The notes beneath the pieces are model-generated. The model saw nothing but the letters and a program-made list of their open reading frames with translations. It did no database searches and was not told the origin of the DNA. Source: Sambucus nigra (Eukaryota; Streptophyta; Magnoliopsida; Dipsacales; Adoxaceae). From it: 64,000 nucleotides of DNA. The position numbers were made by a program, and so were the translations under genes. The stretch is from contig OX422207.1 in assembly GCA_949130495.1 (NCBI GenBank), forward strand, positions 785,716,384 through 785,780,383, written 5' to 3'. Below, in pieces: positions 35,111 to 46,990 of this stretch. The stretch's first letter is position 1, and every line of letters starts with the position of its first letter.

Positions 35111-36391
35111 CGATTATCCTAGAAATATAGCTTTATCTCCCCTACTCTCAAATTTGAATAAGTGTTCCCTATCTTTGCATACATAACAAGTACTGTCAAA
35201 AGTTCTAAGGTACTTAAGATTAGGCTTTTTATTGTACCAAAGTTCGTAAGGAGTTTGTTTGGAATTCTTTCTAAGATAGACCCTATTAATAACATGGCAT
35301 GCTGTAAGAATAGATTCTACCCAAATATACTTAGGTAAGTTCTTGGCATGGAGCATGACACGTGCCATCTCTTGAAGAGTTCGATTCTTTCTCTCAGCTA
35401 TACCATTTTGTTGAGGCGTCTTAGGAGCACTGAATTCATGTTTGTAACCATTATAGTCACAGTATTCAATAATACCAGTGTCTTTGAATTCACCACCTCT
35501 ATCACTAAGAATTCTATTTACTTGGATGTCCTTTTCATTTTCAATCCGAAGAAGAATTTTTAGGAAGGTCTGAAAAGTGTCGGACTTTTGTTTTAAAAAT
35601 GCTACCCAAGTAAATCTGGTGAATTCATCAACCATAACTAGAATATAACTGTGTCCACAGAGACTAACAGTTTGGGAGGGACCCATTAGGTCCATATGGA
35701 TGAGCTCCAAGGGATTAGAGGTAAGAATATCACTAACTTTCTTATGAGGTGCCTTAATAATTTTACCTTCCTGACAAGGACCACAGACAATATTAGGAAT
35801 GGGTTTGATTTTAGGAACTCCTCTAACTATTTCCTGAGAGGTCAGTCTACTAAGATTATTGTAATTTATATGACCCATTCTGTTATGCCATATCTCGTTG
35901 TCATCCATTCTGGCAACATTACAGATTTCAGAATTGTTCATGACAGTATAACAATTGTCAGGGGTTCTGAATCCTGTAATTATGCATTCACCTTTATCAT
36001 TTAAAATTTTGTAATTGTTCTTTGAAAAGGTAACAGTATGATCTGAGTCACAAAATTGCGAAATGCTAAGTAGATTTACCTTAAGACCATTAACTAGAAG
36101 GACATTTTCAAGAACAGGAAGTCCATCTTCTTGGAGAGTTCCTTTGCCTATGATTTGAGATGAAACTCCATCACCAAAAATGACTTTACCACAAGTAAAG
36201 TTGGTTTTGTTTAAGAGTTTAGTTTCATCCCCAGTCATGTTCTTAGAACATCTAGAGTCTAAATACCAACCGGATGATATGTGTTGAGATTTTAGAGCAG
36301 TAAAAACTATGTTACACTTCATCTGAGGTAATAAACCATCTTTTCTAACCCAAATTGCTCTAGTTTTCATTTTGCGCTTATTAGCTCTCAA
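35111..36391 (-). pseudogene. Cop-2 protease and integrase (long open stretch)
   Basis: A 425-codon open stretch. Protease appears at about codons 40-50 as WYLDSRCSKNMTGDE, where the catalytic DSG has become DSR. Next come the gag-pre-integrase/zinc part (IWHNRMGHINYNNLSRL ... CGPCQEGKI) and the integrase core with LIHMDLMGPSQ (first D), RILSDRGGEFKDTG (second D) and PQQNGIAERKNRTLQEMARV (E). The segment YELWYNKKPNLKYLRTF closes the domain. The DDE triad is intact. It ends at FLG followed by TAA, probably from a Tyr codon (FLGYS). The open length shows recent activity. Confidence 0.92.
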
Positions 36392-36685
36392 TTGATAAAA
36401 TTTGCGAGCATTGGATTTTTGCTAAAAAATGTTTTTCTCATGATTTTGAATTTTATGAAAGACTTGAGCATTTGGTTTAGGATTCCTTCTAGGAAATGTT
36501 CTTTTAGGTTTGGTCTTCCTCTTTCTATAATTAGAGTTTTTATCTGGTTGTCTAGGAAGTATATAATTGTTGCGGCTCCTTCTAGAATAGTTAAAGTTCT
36601 GATAGATATGAGGATTATAGACAGGTTTAACTAGTCTCCTATCATAGCAACCATCAAAAGAGTGACCGTATATGTCGCAGTAGGA

Positions 36686-37830
36686 TCAATAAAGATTGCT
36701 CAAAATTAGGGTCTCTTTAGGAAAGTCTCTAAACAAAGGTTTTGAGGAATTTTGATGTTGAACTCTATTCCTAGGTAGTACAGGTTTGAATGTAGATTCA
36801 CTCTTTCTAATAAAGGGGCAGACGTATTTAGCTTTAGGTGAACTTTCATGTTTAGAGCAACTTGATTCCCCAATGTTAAAATTTTGATGTTTTGAATCAA
36901 ACTCAGTTTTTAGAGAGTGAAAGTCTGGGCATGTTTCAATAGGCCTTTTGCCTCCTGACACAAACTTGATAGGTTCAAAAGATTTTGTTTGTGTCTTCAA
37001 ATTGGGGAAAAACCCTATTCCAGTTTGATCATCAGAATTAGTTTTTGATTCAGCAACAAATTCATCAAAACAGTTTGAATTATTTTCAAATTTTGTAAAT
37101 TTTTTGAAAACAGTTGTTGTATTTTCTTTAGTTTGTTCCAATTCTAACAATGTCCCTTTGTACTTTTTCTCCAGAATTTCATTTGTTTCAGTCAAATTTC
37201 TGAGTTTTCCATCAAATATTTTAATTTCACTTTCATGAGTTAAACATTGGGTAGTATACTCTTCATCATTCAATTTGACCATCAGGCTTAGATCTTCCAG
37301 TTTTTTGGTGAGATCTTTCACAATTTTTTCTAGTCTAGCGCTTTTCTTGAGAGTTTTAGCATAAAGTGTGTGAATGTCTGGGAGGTCTTCATTGTCCGAA
37401 TCACTAAGTGTAGTGTATGAAGTGACCCCTAGGGATTCATTCTTTGAACTCACACACCCATTGACATCATCATTATCGCTTTCCCTTTGACTCACACACC
37501 CCGAAGAAGAGATAGCAATACTCTCAGTAATCAAAGCATCTAAACCAGAAACAGCAATATTCGAACCATCAGACATAGAATTATTTGATTCATCCTCACT
37601 AATAAGCACAGTCATATCATCGTTATATATAATCTTGGCAAAGAAAGACATACAAGGATCAAAAACATTAGATGACTCAGGTTCCTCATTTTCAGAGTCA
37701 CTTGAATCATCCCATATTTTGCAAATGTTGGCTCTAGTGTGTTTATTTTGAGTATTCAAGTTAACTCTACAGTCTTGTGCAATGTGTCCTAGTTTACCAC
37801 ATCTATAGCATTCAGTCTTCTTAAGGTCTC
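36686..37830 (-). pseudogene. Cop-2 gag, C-terminal part with zinc knuckle and acidic/coiled region
   Basis: A CCHC knuckle CYRCGKLGHIAQDC lies at 37769-37810, followed in frame by a 357-codon open stretch. That stretch opens with an acidic Ser/Asp/Glu-rich region (WDDSSDSENEEPESSN) and a predicted coiled coil at about residues 130-230 (LKKSARLEKIVKDLTKKLED ... TNEILEKKYKGTLLELEQ). Next comes a Cys/Lys/Arg-containing tail. Long gags with a coiled coil are typical of SIRE/Maximus copia elements. It joins upstream with 38108-38779 across two or three stops, and downstream with 36391 through a Lys/Arg-rich, stop-interrupted segment. Confidence 0.82.
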
Positions 37831-38107
37831 TATTAGGTCTAATGTAAGAGTCCTTGTGATTTTTGTCATTGCTTTTCTCATGAGGTCTGTGATTAGAGGG
37901 AGTTGGATAATTTGACTTGCCTTATTTATTTGCCATTTTGTTTCTAAACTTAATGATTTTCTTAAACTGTTTTGACATTAAGGCAATGTGATTGTCCAAA
38001 CTCTCTATATCTCATTCCTCATCAGAGTCATCATTGGAAGTATTAAACTCAGGCTTAATCAATTTAGAAGAGAAGCTTAGATTGGAACTAGTCTGTATTC
38101 TATGGGA

Positions 38108-38779
38108 CTAGGTCAGTTGTTTCTTAAATTCCAGTTCCATTTCCACAGTTCTTAATTTACTACTGAGTAGTTCAGGAGTGAGATTAATATCACACATTTC
38201 CTCAATAGCATATCTTTTGTTATCAAATTTCTGTGGTAATGATCTCAGAATTTTAGATACAATTTCTTGTCTATCATAAGTTATCCCATTAGCATGCAGT
38301 TTGGTCACAATATCAGTCAGGTTCATATAGAAGTCATCAAATGACTCAGTCTCAGACATAATTAGGGAATTATACTGTTGAAAGAGCATTTGAGTTTTAG
38401 CAGCCTTAACTCTAGTGTCACCTTCATGAGCAGTAACTAAAGTGTCCCAAGCTTCTTTAGAAGTGGTACAGGATGAGATTCTTTTGAACTCATGTTCATT
38501 TATAGACATAAATATGGCATTCTTTCCTTTTTTATTATTTCGAGAAACTTGTTTCTCTTCTTGAGTGAACTCACTTAATGCTTTCTTAACCCTCTCATTA
38601 CTTCCTTCAGTGGCTGGTTTTGTAGGAAAAGTGTAACCATTTTCAACAATGTCCCAGACATCATCTCCCAGAGTTCCTTGAATGAAAGCAATCATTATTA
38701 CTTTCCAGTAAGCAAAATTAGTTCCATCAAAGATGGGAGGTCTGGTCAAGTTACCAAATCTTTCATTTTTCTCGTCCAT
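38108..38779 (-). pseudogene. Cop-2 gag, N-terminal capsid-like domain
   Basis: 223 open codons from an ATG at 38777-38779, about 60 bp after the primer site. It shows LTRPPIFDGTNFAYWKVIM near the start, then TSKEAWDTLVTAHEGDTRV, SETESFDDFYMNLTDIV, RSLPQKFDNKRYAIEE and LTPELLSSKLRTVEME. This is the UBN2-type copia gag pattern (F.G.NY..W ... EAW..L ... LP..). The stop at 38108-38110 is TAG, compatible with a CAG Gln codon. Confidence 0.9.
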
Positions 38780-38838
38780 ATTTGATTTTCAGAAAACAAT
38801 TTCAGAAACACAGGATCTCTTTAAAAGAAGTTTACCAA

Positions 38839-38850
38839 GCTCTGATACCA
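38839..38850 (-). promoter_or_regulatory. tRNA-Met-type primer binding site of Cop-2
   Basis: The minus strand reads TGGTATCAGAGC, two bases from the 5' LTR edge at 38853. Confidence 0.9.
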
Positions 38851-38852
38851 AT

Positions 38853-40868
38853 TGAAAATATGTTACTAAAGCCGTTTATTAAAAATAAACTATTTAAGTA
38901 ACTCCGAGCTGTTTTTTGAGGAAACTCTTTTCTTGAAAAAACAAAACTATTTGAACACAAGATGTGTTTAACAGAACAGTATGTACGAGATCTATTCAAG
39001 ATTTGACTAACAGGTTTATAAAACAGTTTAAACAAACTTTAAACTCAGCACAACCAAGAATGATATGAGGAGATATAGAAAGATTAATTTCACGATTTAT
39101 TACGTGGTAAAACTCACCAATTGAGGAAACATCCATGACTCCCTCTACGGAGTAAAATGAAAAAAAAATCCACTAAAACAAATTTATGAGTTACAAACTA
39201 TATAGCTACCATGCATACAACTCAGACCTATATAATTTTAGGAATGTACCCTCTGGTGTCCTTATAACTTCTCTGCAGATCTGATTGTAGATGTTGTTCT
39301 CCCAGTTTGTTAACTTCTGATTTGTTCCAGCACTTTACGTCGACTCTTGTTCACAAGATCTTATTACCAACACTTTTCGTGTTGTAGTGTGAAAGTGTTT
39401 GTGGAGGTGCTCTCTAATACATGCATGCACACACTCACACTTATTAAGTACAAACAATCCTAGCAAATTACATATAAGGCTATATGCAGTTATTTTTCTT
39501 TTTCTCTCTTCTCACAAAACTTTGAACCTGTTTGACCTTTAAATCAATCCCAGAATCCACGGATATCTTGCTTAGAAGACAGTCAAGATCTTAATCAATC
39601 TCAGATTTTGAAAAGATTTTCGAGATTGAAAACCTCCAAGTGTGATTCCAAACTAGGTCAAAGGTTTAGTTTTAAGAGAACTAGAAACATAAAACATTTA
39701 TTGTTGATTTAGAGATAAAAACAATTTTCAGAAAAGAATCAACAATATATTTCTCAAGATGAGAAATAAACTATGTAAATCTAAGTGTGATGTAACATGC
39801 AGAACATAGATCTGAAATTTCTATGAAGAAGAAAATAGATCTAAGTAAACAGTTTAAGTTGGAAACAAGATCTAACAAACAAGAGGTTACAGCAACACAA
39901 ATATCTCTCAAAAACTCAAGAACACTCAGGGTAGTGTTTTGGATATGTAGGAGTTTTTTGTGGAGTGTTTGGTTTGAAAGAGGATTGACGAACAGGGGTT
40001 AGGGTTTGGGTTTCTAACTCTCTCTCTTTCTTTCTAGTTTCTCTTTATTCTCTCTTCTCTCTCTCTTCTCTCTACTCTCTCTTTTTTATTCTCAGGAATG
40101 AATTGGCTAAAAGTCCTCGACAACTAAGAGGAGGATCCTTTTTATAGGACGAAGAGAAGGATCGAGAAGCGGGTTCAAAAACAAGGGTCAGGATTAAGTC
40201 AAGCTGGATTGACTTAAATCCAAGGGCTCACAGAAAGCGGTGATTAAAAGTCACCTGATTGGTTCAGGAGGGATACACAGGGATTACCAAAGAAAGCATG
40301 CAGGACGTTGATAAGGTTTGATCCAACGGTTGTAAAGATACGCGATTGTATACTCAGTGAAGAAACACAAATCCCACCAATCAGCAAGCAACATTTGTTA
40401 ACCAATAAACCGATATAAAACGTGTGTCATAAATTAATTACAACCAAACCCTGAAGTCTCTGCCGCTTTTGGTTTCTACCCAAACCAACTTTGATCCAAT
40501 AAACCCATTAATCAATAATTAGAGATTATACCCACAAACTTCTAAAATCAAGTTTTAATTAATAAAACCTTTATTAAAAAAATGTTTATAAAATCCTAAA
40601 AAAATATTTAAAAATCAAATTTAGGGATTTAAACATACTCAACATACGTACACATAAATATGCAATATGACATGTACATAATGCATTCTATTATGTGTGA
40701 GTGTTGGTAATTAGATCTAGATCACAACAAGATATATGAATGAAAAATAGCAAACCAATCTCTGAGGTTCTTTGGTTTCTAGGATGGACATAATTTTGTC
40801 ACAATTTCCAAACTAGATGAGCACTTATACAATATAGACTCAAGTGAGTCAAGAGTATAAGGGCTTTA
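38853..40868 (-). repeat. Cop-2 5' LTR
   Basis: It aligns end to end with 30944-32958. Its outer end reads GGGCTTTA where the partner has GGGCTTCA, so the terminal TG of the upstream U3 is changed. Beyond it the nine bases ATCTCCCCC continue the match to the partner's purine tract. Confidence 0.9.
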
Positions 40869-40877
40869 ATCTCCCCC

Positions 40878-41055
40878 GGCTCTGCCCATTTCTTTTCCCC
40901 CACAATGCGCAAACTAGATCCCTTTTACCCTTCCTTTTTTATCCTCGCTATACATATAAAACACGTGTAGCTAAAGTTTAGATTTTTTATAATGAGGTGC
41001 AAGACTGACAACAACGATAAGCGTATATACACGACGCTCAGTTTTCACCCAATCA
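40878..41055 (+). repeat. Tat-1 5' LTR, part after Cop-2
   Basis: It continues GGCTCTGCCCATTTCTTTT, matching GGCCTTGCCCATTTCTTTT at about 45231 in the right LTR. About 1.1 kb present in the right LTR (45310-46430) is missing here, so this LTR carries a deletion or the other an insertion. It ends CACCCAATCA before the primer-like site. Confidence 0.75.
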
Positions 41056-41430
41056 AAATGGCGCATTTGTCGTTGAATGATTTTATTTGAATCTTAAATG
41101 ATTTATTATTTTTATCTCGACAACTCGCCCAATAAAAATGGTATCGTTATTGAGAAATGGTTTCTTTTGAATCTTAATAAATTTGTTATTTTAATCCCGA
41201 CAACTTGCTCAACTAAAATGGTGTCGTTGTCGAGGAATGATTTTCTTTGAATATTAATTGATTTATTATTTTGATCTCGAAAACTCGCTTAATTAAAATG
41301 GTGTTGTTGTCGGGGACTGTTTTTCTTTGAATCTTAATTGATTTGTTGTTTTGATCCACACAACTTGCTCAATCAAAATGTCGTCATTATCGGGGACTGT
41401 TTCATTTTAAAATTTGATTTATTTATTTCT
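41050..41430 (+). repeat. Five-copy 80-bp tandem repeat carrying primer-site-like motifs
   Basis: The word AAAATG(G) recurs at 41055, 41135, 41215, 41295 and 41375, an exact 80-bp period. Each unit contains a variant of TGGTGTCGTTGTCGGGGA, then TTTGAATCTTAATTGATTT and a TCTCGACAACTCGC-like word. The 18-base motif resembles the Athila/Tat primer binding site, and the first unit sits where the primer site should be, next to the LTR end. Confidence 0.85.
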
Positions 41431-41441
41431 TTATACATATA

Positions 41442-41563
<122 letters not shown>

Positions 41564-41889
41564 ATTTTGTACCGGTCATGCACAACAGAGCTTTAAGGAC
41601 TGTCAATCTCTCGACCGCACACAAATTTTTAAAAATTTCATTTATGAATCACTCGAGGCAACTATGTCTTATCCTTGTATTTTCCTTTATTCTATTGGTA
41701 TTACAGGTACGTAATTTTTCTTGAAACTAAATTCTAAATTCTCCCCAAACGTATGACTTTTGATAAATAGTTGCCAAATCAAAAAGATGAAAATTGTAAA
41801 ATAACTAAAGTGATAAGCACAAATATGGTGTAGAGACATATGAAAATTATTCTAATAATAAAATTCCTCAAAAATATTATTATAATGAT

Positions 41890-42309
41890 ATGAATAACTA
41901 TTGTGATAATAATTCTCTAAAATATTATAACAATAATTATTACAATTGTTATTCTAATAATTTTGAAAATAGTTACGGTAATACTTCTCCAACTTTTCTT
42001 TTTGGTGAAATTACTATACCGCCAAATTCTTTTGGTGCATATTTGCAAATTCAAAAAAATGAAGAATTTGATAATTATTTTAATGTGAAGAAAATTATTA
42101 TTGGGAAAAAATTAGATGCTTTATTTGAGTCCAACAACAATTTTTCTCTTAATACCTTAGAAGATGGAGAATGTTTTAAACTCAATGAAAAATCAAAAAA
42201 ATTTGAAAAAAATTCTACTTTAGAACAAACCATTTCTCGTCTCATCCAATTGATAATGAGGAATAAAAATGTAAAGGATAAAATCCAACCCACGCTTAAT
42301 AATAATTAA
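41890..42309 (+). CDS. Asn-rich frame in Tat-1, possible gag remnant
   Basis: 139 codons starting MNNYCDNNSLKYYNNNYYNC, with an Asn/Tyr-rich first third, then a hydrophilic Glu/Lys/Asn-rich part ending TLEQTISRLIQLIMRNKN. I do not recognise a catalogued domain. Its place 480 bp downstream of the primer-site array and its low-complexity, helical character would fit a degraded gag of an Athila/Tat derivative. Further open bits follow to about 42780 (for example MGETPLIPQSQHIFWVDPKK near 42664) but are broken by stops. It is probably not expressed as a functional protein. Confidence 0.35.
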   Translation: MNNYCDNNSLKYYNNNYYNCYSNNFENSYGNTSPTFLFGEITIPPNSFGAYLQIQKNEEFDNYFNVKKIIIGKKLDALFESNNNFSLNTLEDGECFKLNEKSKKFEKNSTLEQTISRLIQLIMRNKNVKDKIQPTLNNN

Positions 42310-44522
42310 TCGATTGAAGTTGAATTTCTTCCCTCACCATTATCGATCCATTATAAGTATCACAAGAAGTGAATGAAAGTCTTAAGGACTTTGACCCGAT
42401 TCTTGTCAACGAATGTTTTTCGAAATAATTTCTATGATGGAATTTTCACTTGAGCGTACCCCACCTCCCATTCTAATAAAAAAATATTTGGATGAAAATT
42501 TTAATTTTCTAGGAATCGAGTTGTACTTTTCCCTTGATATATCCAAACCACCCATAACCCAAAATATATTTATTCCAAAAATTTTTATGGTGCATTTTTT
42601 TCGCCCAAGCATACCTCTCGTTGCATAAACAGAACTCATATTTTTCGGGAGGCTTGAAAAATCATGGGAGAGACACCTTTAATCCCACAAAGTCAACATA
42701 TTTTTTGGGTGGATCCAAAAAAAATTCATTTTCTAGTTTATGGTAAATTAGAAGGTGATATTTTTATTTTGTACATATTTTATTAAAAAAAATGTTTGCT
42801 TTTTTTTTTTGTTACTAACGTGTTTTGTAGGAATATCGAACGTGATATCTAGGGATCTCCCCATAACATCTCTTTATTACTTGAAATGAATATTGTTCTT
42901 AAATTACATTGAAGACTATGTAACTTTTTAGTTGGGGGGTATCATAATGTATTGCACACATCATGTTCATTATCCTTTAATTAAAAAAAAGGTTTAAGTG
43001 ATTATTGGCGAAAGTTTCTCAGAGGAACCAACTCTAATCATTTAATTGAAATTGTAAATAAAATAAAATCGTGAAAAAAATCAAAAAAATATTTTCATTC
43101 TTTTTAGGCACTTTGCCTAATTTTTTATTTTTCTTAGATTTTACTCTCTAAAGTTACCTCATTCTTTTAATTAAAAAAACATTAAACTTATTTAAGGATT
43201 AACCTGTCTAAATAGATGTTTAGTTTATATCCGATTGCTATTATGCTTTAGTAATTTATATGATTCATATATTGACACCTTATGCACAACATGAATTGTA
43301 CTTGTATAATTGTTAAAAGCTAAATGACTCGATAAATTTAAAGATGCATAGGTATACCTATCATGTGAGATTTGCATTCTCGACCATTTTTGAGTGATGT
43401 ATACACTTATTCATTATTTGTTTGAAAGATGTTTTAAGTCTTGGTAATCTCAATATTCTTGTTTTGGACATCAACTAAAGATGGTGATATGATATTTTTT
43501 GAAACTAAATTCGAAAATTATATTTTAACCTAACATTTGACTAAAGGCAATTCGTTTTTATCATTTCATTCGTTTCACTAACACCTTGATAATTGATTCA
43601 TTAAGAAATACAAAGTGAAATAGGGACTAAAAAAATAAGAGCAGAAGGAAAAAAATAATGGAATTCAAAAAATAGTTAAGAATTCCAAAGAAAAGAAAAG
43701 AAAAGAAAAAGAAGTTACTCTTGAAAAGTTCACCCATTCTTCAAATATACAAAATTATTTTGAGATGTTGACCATTTTCATATATGTTCACATTCTTCAT
43801 CCAGAAAAGTTCCTAAATGATCACAGGGTTAACATGTTTATTCAACATTGAAAAAAATTACATTTTCACATTATTTAGAAAAACGTATCCCATCAAGAGA
43901 TTTAGTTTTATCATTTTATATATAAACGTCTTTCATCACTCACATGTACAAGTATTTGTTTCCAATTACATTTACTCTTTACGCCTACATGTCCCGAGTA
44001 ACTTGCACCAATTAAGAGTGTTTTCATTTTTTAAGTGTAATCCCCGACGAGAATTGAACTAGTGCACTTTATTATAAATATCGAGTCATTAAAAGCTACA
44101 AATAATATCACTTATAAATTTTCTAATACACGCGATGCACTCAGTCAATACATATAAATCTCATAGATTAGTTTAACATAATGGTTATAGTAACTAAACT
44201 ATTGAAGAAATCTTCTAGTTATTGATATTTACTTGCTAAAACTCAAGATTATGTATAAGCTTTTCGATTAAAAACTCGGAAAAATTTTGAGAAAAATTAG
44301 ATGTTTATGAGTATCATCACTGTAAACTCTCACGAGACAAAACTCATCCACTAGGATAACCTGGGGGTTTAATGACTAGTTGCAGAAGCTGAATACAACC
44401 GTACATCTTGCGAAAGTGGATATCTATCTTTTTTTAAGATTTTTGAATAAAATTATAAAATCCAACACGAACAAATCTGTTACTATGTTGCTAAGGACTA
44501 GCAACACGTTAGTTAGGGAGTG
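42310..44522 (+). other. Tat-1 non-coding interior
   Basis: AT-rich sequence with no pol motif in any frame. The tract TTAGTTAGGGAG just before the right LTR (44509-44520) is a plausible polypurine tract. The missing pol makes the element dependent on another copy's proteins. Confidence 0.55.
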
Positions 44523-46546
44523 TGATTCGTCTCAAATTTATCATTCCCCCCCCCCCCCCCCCCCCCCCCTTTTACTATATAATAATGCAATCCCATGATC
44601 ATTGAACTTTGAACTCACATTCTATACTCATTTAATGTATAACCTTAAATATTCATCGATAATCTCTTTTGCAAGGTTTATTTGAGTGTTTACAGGGTTT
44701 ACGATGCTAAGGATGAAGTCTGGATGCAATTTGGGCAAAGAAAGATCACATACGTGTCTTAAAAGGAAAAATGGTAAATTCTAGTAATCAATTTTGGACT
44801 TAAACAAATCACAAAAATTGTAGCCCTTGAATCAATGGATGCCTAGGTTCAAATGACATGTCAATCTCAGCCCAAACGAAGAAGACCGTGTAAAATTCAA
44901 AATCAAAAGAAAGCCAAAGTCAATGCCCCTGGTCAAACCCAAAGACCTATCCTATGACCCGATTACGTTGGTTTTTATGGTGCATGGATACGAGATCGTA
45001 TGTGAAAGTTATGGAGTTCTGGGTTAGAATTCCTAGTGTGGGATTCTGGACTAATATAGGGGTCATATATTACTAATGTCATTTATATAACAAGAATTGT
45101 GGTTGGTTTAGTGGTTATTATGCTTTTTTATTAAACAAGAGGTCACAAGTTCGAAACTTGCTTCCCCCGACCCTTTAATTTTTTGCACGAATTTTTGCAT
45201 TTTCCCCGAGCACACGCGCCCAAGAGCGCATGGCCTTGCCCATTTCTTTTCTCCACCATGCGTAGACCAAGTCCCTTTCACCCTTTATTTTTTTTTATAT
45301 GAGTTCTTCATCCTTTATTTTATTTCTTTTTTCAATATTCCTTTTGTTGTCTTAGTTTTTCTTTTATTAGCCTTTAAAACATCTTGATTCTTTTTTATTG
45401 TTACTCTCCACTTTTGTGTTGGCCCCAAAGATTCCCTCGCCCCTTTTTTGTTTTTGTTCCCCACGAAATTTTGTACCATTTTCTTATTTGTTTCTCCTTT
45501 TATTCATTTTTCTTTGTTCACTTTTAAAATCTTTTATCCTTTTTGCCATAGATACCTCCCCTTTGTCTCATAAGTGTTCCTTTCTTTCTTAGCCAGTTTT
45601 TCCACCAAGACCCAATCATATGCTTGCCCATAATTTATAATCATATTCTACCTCTGAGTCCAATCTCCTCACCTATTAAAGGCTCCGTTAGACGTCCAAT
45701 TTTCAGATAGATTTTAGTAGAAGTTTCGAATAGAATTTTCCAAAATTTTAGCTTGTAATTTTTTTTTTAGTTTTTAATAAATTCTTCTCTTAATTTATTT
45801 ACTTGTTTTATAATTATTGACATGCTTTTATAATTAGTTCATCCACTCTTAAAAAATTACTTTCTTCTTTATTATAAAATCACCCTCTCACACACTAATT
45901 TATTTTATTAATTAAAATACTTTCTAGGTAATTTTAATTAGGTTGAGATTAATAAACTCATTTTGAGTGTGTAGTTGAGTCGTTGTGATAAGATCGAATA
46001 GATCAGTTTTTAATGGATTGATTATTTTTAAAAATAGACCTAGGGACCTTAATGGGTTATATGAGGTATGCACCATATTTGCGACACTGCATGTGTAATT
46101 TTGGGACTATTGTTGATGCCAAACTCTTATTTGGACTTTTATGAAGATTTGAAGAGTGACACTTTGGGTTTAAATAATTGTTCAAATGAGTATTAATCAT
46201 GTTTTAAAATGCTTCTAACCATGTATTCATTTATGCTACATATTTCAAAGTGACGAATTTGTTACTCAACCTATGCTTTTTATATTTGTAAATTAATTTA
46301 GTATAAATATTCAACTAGAATAATCTTAATACAAAAATATTTAAAAATCAAAAGTCATCTTTTACACTTTCTTTTCAAAGCAATAAATAAATTAAAATTT
46401 AGATGGCACTCCCTGTGGATTTGATACCCGAACTCGTCGGTATACATATAAAACATGTGTAGTTCAAGTTTAGATTTTTGTATTGAGGTGCAAAGCCAAT
46501 GACAACAACAAGTGTATTTACATGGCGCTCCATTTTCACCTAATTA
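44523..46546 (+). repeat. Tat-1 3' LTR
   Basis: About 2.02 kb, starting TGATTCGTCTCAAA and ending CACCTAATTA. It contains a poly-C run (44547-44569), a tRNA-like A/B box pair and a T-rich block absent from the left LTR. ORFs 44380-44598 and 45398-45592 cross low-complexity tracts and are not considered genes. Confidence 0.75.
45103..45158 (+). promoter_or_regulatory. tRNA-like Pol III A and B boxes in the Tat-1 LTR
   Basis: TGGTTTAGTGGTT (A-box-like, about 45104) and AGTTCGAAACT (B-box-like, 45148-45158) are 44 bp apart, the spacing found in tRNA genes and tRNA-derived SINEs. It may be a SINE head captured by the LTR or a chance match. Confidence 0.4.
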
Positions 46547-46990
46547 ACAACTTTCTAGGAATGAATGAAAATATAAGGAAGGAATCCTTAAACTTTGAAG
46601 AGTCTAAGTGTTTGCTTGAGTCTAGAATTTTGAAATTAAAAGATGATCTAAGAGACTCCAGTAGTCTTGGTAGTTTCTTAAATAATTCAAATGCTTTCGT
46701 GCCTAATGCCAAGGCCAATGTTTATTTTAGAGTGTCAACTGTTGGCCAGGAACTTAGAAAAGGTTAGCCTATTAGTGAAAGTCCTCGTGTTTACACGTTC
46801 TCACAATGTGGTAGGAAAGGTCACCTTAGGACATTTTGTTTTGATATTAGAAGAGGTCCTAAGATGTCTATATCCTGTGTCACCATGGTTCCCAAAATCC
46901 AAGGCAATAGGTATTCATCTATTTGGGTTAGAAAATCATTTTTGGAGACATTCAATGTTAGACTTGTTGACTCTCACACGATATCACGTG
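46547..46990 (+). pseudogene. Second Cop-1 unit, gag C-terminal part with zinc knuckle
   Basis: A helical stretch NENIRKESLNFEESKCLLES and RILKLKDDLRDSSSLGSFL is followed, after a frameshift, by FSQCGRKGHLRTFCFD (46798-46842). This is a copia CCHC knuckle of the SIRE gag type (CGRKGH...C), but its first Cys position is Phe. It continues SIWVRKSFLETFN before stops take over. It is the continuation of 29331-29683 beyond Tat-1. Confidence 0.65.

Larger units (their letters stand above)
30944..40877 (-). mobile_element. Cop-2: Ty1/copia retrotransposon (SIRE-like)
   Basis: LTRs of about 2.0 kb lie at 30944-32958 and 38853-40868. The minus orientation follows from the primer site at 38839-38850 and the purine tract at 32959-32975. 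The interior encodes gag then protease, integrase, RT and RNase H, the copia order. The upstream end carries nine extra bases (40869-40877) matching the purine tract, and no target duplication is visible. LTRs differ by few substitutions. The gag coiled coil and RT segments suggest the SIRE lineage. It sits in the left LTR of Tat-1. Confidence 0.88.
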
